A stretch of DNA of 10,630 bases from an uncultured Desulfovibrio sp. Lineage in GTDB: Bacteria; Desulfobacterota; Desulfovibrionia; Desulfovibrionales; Desulfovibrionaceae. The DNA lies in assembly GCA_947176055.1 (NCBI GenBank), contig CAMWPE010000072.1, positions 1 to 10,630 of the forward strand, in the 5' to 3' direction. The notes beneath the pieces are model-generated. The model saw only the letters and a program-made list of their open reading frames with translations. It searched no databases and had not been told where the DNA came from. Position 1 is the first letter of the stretch. Each line of letters opens with the position of its first letter. The translations under genes and the position numbers were made by a program. Below are positions 7,955 through 10,630 of this stretch, one piece after another.

Positions 7955-8020
7955 TTTTACTCCTGTATCTTAAAGTATCCCGAAAAAATAATCCCGGTAA
8001 AACCTTACATATTTTCTGAC

Positions 8021-8044
8021 TTTTGTAAAAGGATCATTACAAAA
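8021..8044. promoter_or_regulatory. Perfect inverted repeat, probable operator of hcp
   Basis: TTTTGTAA, an 8-nt gap, then TTACAAAA: eight perfectly paired positions per arm. It lies in the 95-nt gap between the permease stop and the hcp start, centred about 78 nt upstream of the hcp ATG. In many anaerobes hcp is controlled by CRP/FNR-family regulators such as HcpR, so a dimeric regulator site is likely. The spacing differs from the usual TGTGA-N6-TCACA or TTGAT-N4-ATCAA, so I do not name the regulator. As RNA it would form only a weak AT-rich hairpin without a T-run, so it is a poor terminator. Confidence 0.65.
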
Positions 8045-8049
8045 ATTTT

Positions 8050-8952
8050 CTATTTTCCGTCGTAATAATTCAATCTGCCTTCCATGGCGCTGACGCATTT
8101 GGAGAGAAGCAGGGTGATAATCAGGTAAATCAGGGCGACGACCGTGTAAGTTTCGAAATACAGGTAAGTAGTGCCCACAAAGCTGCGCGCCCTTTGCATG
8201 ATATCCGGCACGGCCAGAATCGAGACCAGGGACGTGTCCTTGAGCATGGCTATGCATTCGTTGCCCACCGGCGGCAGAATGGTTCGCCAGGCCTGCGGCA
8301 GGATTACGTAAAACATGGTTTGAAACTTGTTAAAGCCCAAGGATCTCGCCGCTTCCGTCTGACCTTTGGGAATAGCCAGGATGCCGGCCCGGAACACTTC
8401 GCCCATATACGCGCCGTAGCATACGCTTATTGCTGTGACGGCGGAGACTATGCCGCTGACCTGGAAAAATCTGGACAAAGCGTAATAAATATAAAAGAGC
8501 TGAACGAGGAGCGGTATGCCGCGGATCACTTCCACATAGGTGGAGGCCAGCAGATTTATGAAGCGGTTGCGCGAGATGCGCCCCAGGCCAGTGATCAAGC
8601 CCAGAGGAATGGCGAAGCAAATGGAAAGAATCGTTATCTCAAAGGTGATGACCACGCCGTCCGGCAGATAAAGAAGGATGCGCCTGTAAGGATCGGGCCA
8701 GATCAGGCACAGGGCGAGCAGGGATCCCACCGCGCCGACGAGGGATATGGACCAGGCGTTAACCAGGCGCAATTCCCGGGGATTGGGAATCGACGCGCCG
8801 TCGGTAACCATTACTATATTGGCTTTGCTTTCAGGCCCCAGCTCGTTTTCCGGAATAATTCGGTGCGTCGATTTGGCTCCCATCCAAAGGAATCCCCGCT
8901 TTACGTTGCGCTTTCTTTCGCGCTTTTTTCCTTCGTCGGCGTCTTTGTTCAT
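8050..8952 (-). CDS. Amino acid ABC transporter permease (HisM/GlnP type)
   Basis: This inner-membrane subunit of a polar amino acid importer has 300 residues. A long charged N-terminus (1-60) and one extra hydrophobic segment (about 66-85) precede the core. The core has YLPDGVVITFEITILS (95-110), STYVEVIRGIPLLVQLFYIY (137-156) and the cytoplasmic EAA loop that docks the ATPase, GQTEAARSLGFNKFQTMF (197-214), followed by ILPQAWRTILPP. It is intact. The start ATG has AAGGGA upstream, and the long N-terminus is supported by that ribosome site rather than by homology. The binding-protein gene lies upstream on the same strand, with a terminator-like hairpin between. No ATP-binding subunit gene is in the window, so it must be encoded elsewhere. 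The substrate is unknown. Confidence 0.92.
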   Translation of the reverse strand: MNKDADEGKKRERKRNVKRGFLWMGAKSTHRIIPENELGPESKANIVMVTDGASIPNPRELRLVNAWSISLVGAVGSLLALCLIWPDPYRRILLYLPDGVVITFEITILSICFAIPLGLITGLGRISRNRFINLLASTYVEVIRGIPLLVQLFYIYYALSRFFQVSGIVSAVTAISVCYGAYMGEVFRAGILAIPKGQTEAARSLGFNKFQTMFYVILPQAWRTILPPVGNECIAMLKDTSLVSILAVPDIMQRARSFVGTTYLYFETYTVVALIYLIITLLLSKCVSAMEGRLNYYDGK

Positions 8953-8978
8953 TATAGTCGTCCCTTTTTGGAAATAGC

Positions 8979-9018
8979 AAAAAATAAAGTCAGACTCGCC
9001 GGCCGGTTTGTCTGACTT
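8979..9018 (-). terminator. Intercistronic terminator-like hairpin between binding-protein and permease genes
   Basis: On the minus strand AAGTCAGAC pairs perfectly with GTCTGACTT (9 bp) around a 14-nt loop containing the self-complementary CCGGCCGG, and runs into TTTATTTTTT. It sits only 27 nt before the permease ATG. Partial termination here would give more binding protein than permease, a known pattern for importers of this kind. Confidence 0.75.
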
Positions 9019-9240
9019 GTCTCCAATAACAAATTTCGCTTGAAACTCCTCCCCTAACCGCGAGGAAATTTCCTGCGAGCGGTAATTTCGCGCGCGTCCG
9101 CGCCCCGCGAAGCCGCCATAACGGGCTGGGGAATTTCATTTTCAACCAGCTATGGACTAGAGGAGGGACGGCGAAAATCCGCGAGGCCCGCAGTAGCGGA
9201 AAGCCCTGGCCGCGCGGGCGGACGGCCGGATGTCAGCTTG
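9019..9240. other. GC-rich spacer between the ABC genes; no gene recognised
   Basis: No convincing coding sequence. The only short frame with an ATG (8990-9139, minus, 49 residues) is arginine-rich, lacks a ribosome site and runs into the terminator hairpin. The stretch contains the 12-bp palindrome AGGAAATTTCCT and several short GC-rich inverted repeats such as GCTGG...CCAGC around 9125-9150 and TCCGC...GCGGA near 9178-9200. It may be a structured leader/spacer RNA in the ABC transcript. No riboswitch or known RNA family was recognised. Confidence 0.35.
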
Positions 9241-9976
9241 TTATTCTCCCATCCATTTTTTCTGCAATTCGGCTTCCTTGCCCGTTTCGCGCATCCATTT
9301 GATGCCGGCGTTGAGTTTTTCGACCAGATCCTTGCGCCCCTTCTTCACGGTAAAGCCGTACTGTTCCTTGTCGTCGGTTTTAAAAGAAAGATTGATCTTT
9401 CCGGCTGTGTCCGGTTTTTTGTTCACATAATACATGGCGACGGGATCGTCGCAAATAACGGCGTCCAATCGGCCGCCGACGAGATCCTGAATAGCCAGGC
9501 CCACGTCGTCGTATTCGCGCAAATCGGCGCCGACGTCGGCCTTGCGCATTACGAAGATGCCGGTGGTGCCTATCTGGCCGCCGACTTTTTTGTCCTTGAG
9601 ATCGGCCAGGCTCTGGATTTGCTGTCCGGCGGGCAGCACCACGGCCTGCGTTACTTCGTAATAGGGATCGCTGAAATCAAACTGCTGTTGTCTTTCCGGC
9701 GTAATGGTGGTCGAACTGGCGACAATTGTCGTATTTGCCGGTGGCCACGCCGCCGAAAATGCCGTCCCAGGCTATGTTCTGAAATTCCAGATCCAGATCG
9801 CCCTTCTTCGTCATTTCCTTGAGGTACTCGACGGAATAGCCGTCGGGCTGTTTCTGATCATCGAGCAACTCCATTGGCGGCCATGTGCAGTCGCTGGCGA
9901 CGATGTATTTTTCAGCCGCGACGGCTTGCGATATCAAAAGAACGCTCAACGCGATAGCGAGAAAATAGCGAATCAT
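9241..9976 (-). pseudogene. Periplasmic amino acid-binding protein of an ABC transporter, single frameshift
   Basis: The intact family captures an amino acid in the periplasm and delivers it to the permease. The gene starts at the ATG at 9976 behind GGAGGGAAG and encodes a signal peptide ending near AVA-A (residues 18-21). The mature domain reads YIVASDCTWPPMELLD...PDGYSVEYLKEM, then AWDGIFGGVATGKYD (to residue 83). The family continues with x-I-I/V-S-S-x-T-I-T-P-E-R. Here IVASSTTITPERQQQFDFSD is present but one frame over, starting at 9726, and runs in frame to the stop at 9241 (PYYEVTQAVVLP...KKWMGE). The consensus implies a 2-nt loss near 9727. The two parts add to about 245 residues, the normal size, with no other damage visible. 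Without repair the first frame stops about 16 residues later. It may be a recent lesion or an assembly error. Confidence 0.88.
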
Positions 9977-10017
9977 CTTCCCTCCGTGCCAAATAAAGGA
10001 TTGAGTGATACAGCGTT

Positions 10018-10046
10018 TACATATCCCTGGGAGGAGCGAACGTCAA
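10018..10046 (-). promoter_or_regulatory. Candidate sigma70-type promoter of the binding-protein gene
   Basis: On the minus strand TTGACG (10041-10046) matches five of six -35 positions. It is followed after exactly 17 nt by TATGTA (10018-10023), a weak -10. It lies about 40 nt upstream of the start codon, which is a sensible distance. The -10 mismatch keeps this tentative. Confidence 0.4.
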
Positions 10047-10132
10047 GGAATTATTGGGGCGGAGGCCGGACGCGTCAGGCGCGAAAAGCGGTTTTACGGA
10101 CTACCGCGCGCCGCGCGCTATAAAAACCTTTT

Positions 10133-10375
10133 TTATTGCCGCCGCGAGGGAGTTCCTAGTTTTCGTCGCCCGGCCAAAAATCTGAAGATGCTCTCGTCGG
10201 GAGATTTTGAGCAGTTTTCGGCGTTGCCGCCGGCGAAGGCTATTTTGTTCGCTTCGGACAAAGGCGCGTCGCGGCAAACAAAATTGGGATAGATGCAATG
10301 CGGGTCATCGAGATCGACAAAGGTCATCCAGATCGGCTCAAGACGCGGATTATCCAGGGAAATCGCGTCCGTCAT
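10133..10375 (-). CDS. Small unidentified protein or C-terminal part of a broken gene (80 aa)
   Basis: The 80-residue product is soluble and acidic in its first half (ISLDNPRLEPIWMTFVDLDD at 5-24). It has three cysteines (C27, C34, C55) around IYPNFVCRDAP and AFAGGNAENC, and a basic end. Codon use resembles the neighbouring real genes and antisense frames are arginine-rich, which supports coding on this strand. I do not recognise the family. The ATG at 10375 overlaps the TGA of the upstream short frame as ATGA, and no ribosome site precedes it. That fits either translational coupling or a single longer gene cut by a frameshift. Confidence 0.5.
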   Translation of the reverse strand: MTDAISLDNPRLEPIWMTFVDLDDPHCIYPNFVCRDAPLSEANKIAFAGGNAENCSKSPDESIFRFLAGRRKLGTPSRRQ

Positions 10376-10512
10376 GGGTTGCCGGAAATATGGGCTCCGA
10401 CGAATCCCCGTTCCAATACGCGTCTTTTCAGCTCCGCGGCAATATAGCGAAAGCGCGAAACGCGTCCCGGAAATGGACGGGCGCGAATCTCGCGCTTAAT
10501 GGCCGGGAACAA
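10372..10512 (-). CDS. Short basic frame (46 aa) overlapping the next gene by ATGA
   Basis: From a TTG at 10512 the frame encodes a basic, helix-like peptide (for example REIRARPFPGRVSRFRYIAA, then ELKRRVLERGFVGAHISGNP). It ends in a TGA that shares four bases with the next start. The frame stays open upstream of the TTG to a TAA near 10570 without an ATG or GTG. There is no ribosome site at the TTG. It could be the N-terminal piece of the 80-residue product's gene. I do not recognise the family. Confidence 0.35.
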   Translation of the reverse strand: MFPAIKREIRARPFPGRVSRFRYIAAELKRRVLERGFVGAHISGNP

Positions 10513-10541
10513 TTTGGGGGAAATAATATAAATATTTAAGG

Positions 10542-10565
10542 AAACGCTGATTAAAGCGAGCGTTT
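10542..10565. repeat. Inverted repeat AAACGCT-N10-AGCGTTT
   Basis: Two perfect 7-nt arms separated by 10 nt lie in the AT-rich region upstream of the short minus-strand frames. No T-run follows on either strand, so it is not a standard terminator. An operator site is possible. The remaining bases to the window end (10566-10630) are AT-rich and no gene is visible. Confidence 0.4.
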
Positions 10566-10630
10566 AGTTGTCATTTGGATAGAATTTCAAATTTTCAGTA
10601 AAAAAGCGTAATTCTTTGGCATTCTTATTT

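Noticed and set aside
8990..9139. 49-residue minus-strand frame beginning MKFPSPLWRL
   Set aside because: No ribosome site, arginine-rich, and it runs through the terminator hairpin before the permease gene.
9720..9731. Programmed frameshift in the binding-protein gene
   Set aside because: There is no slippery heptamer or downstream stimulator, and binding proteins of this family are not known to use frameshifting. A 2-nt loss is the simpler reading.
10207..10539. 110-residue open frame on the plus strand
   Set aside because: Very arginine/serine-rich, and antisense to two frames with better codon use.
1..10630. CRISPR arrays, tRNA/rRNA genes, insertion sequences, defence or phage genes
   Set aside because: No regularly spaced repeats, no cloverleaf-like or rRNA-like sequence, no transposase or integrase motifs and no terminal repeats were seen on either strand.

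Overview
The window looks like chromosomal DNA from a Desulfovibrio-like (Desulfovibrionales-type) anaerobe. The clues are a class I hybrid cluster protein with the short Cys-x2-Cys-x8-Cys-x5-Cys N-terminus, the site-2 protease/trpS gene pair, an MJ0042 zinc-ribbon/Yip1-like membrane protein, an O-antigen ligase and a HisM-type amino acid ABC permease. The assignment rests on recognising protein families by eye; no search was run. The DNA is fairly GC-rich, with many CGCG/GCGC runs, AT-rich leaders and clear Shine-Dalgarno sequences. All supported genes lie on the minus strand except one.

Layout from left to right. 1-635: trpS, broken at the KMSKS loop. 665-1339: a site-2-type (M50) membrane protease just upstream of it in the same operon. 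1340-1618: spacer holding a strong terminator. 1619-3368: a putative lipoprotein and, upstream of it, a zinc-ribbon/multi-pass membrane protein. 3626-4393 (plus strand): a ThyX-family protein with a degenerate signature. 4472-6224: an O-antigen ligase/polymerase-like membrane protein, coupled with a 1-nt gap to a flavin-binding pyridoxamine-oxidase-like protein. 6294-7954: hybrid cluster protein (Hcp) with its own terminator and a perfect 24-bp inverted repeat upstream. 8050-9976: an amino acid ABC transporter permease and its periplasmic binding protein. The binding-protein gene has a frameshift, and a terminator hairpin lies between the two genes. 10133-10512: two short overlapping unidentified reading frames. 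The right end is AT-rich and no gene is visible there.

Functionally this is mostly housekeeping and cell-envelope content plus one nitrosative/redox-stress gene (hcp). I see no defence system, mobile element, CRISPR array, rRNA or tRNA. The most notable theme is gene damage. trpS carries an in-frame TGA, several missense changes at invariant positions and a downstream 2-nt shift. The binding-protein gene carries one frameshift, the ThyX-like protein has lost signature residues, and the small frames at the right end may be one gene cut in two. This fits a genome undergoing reduction, as in a host-restricted lineage, but assembly errors cannot be excluded from the sequence alone.
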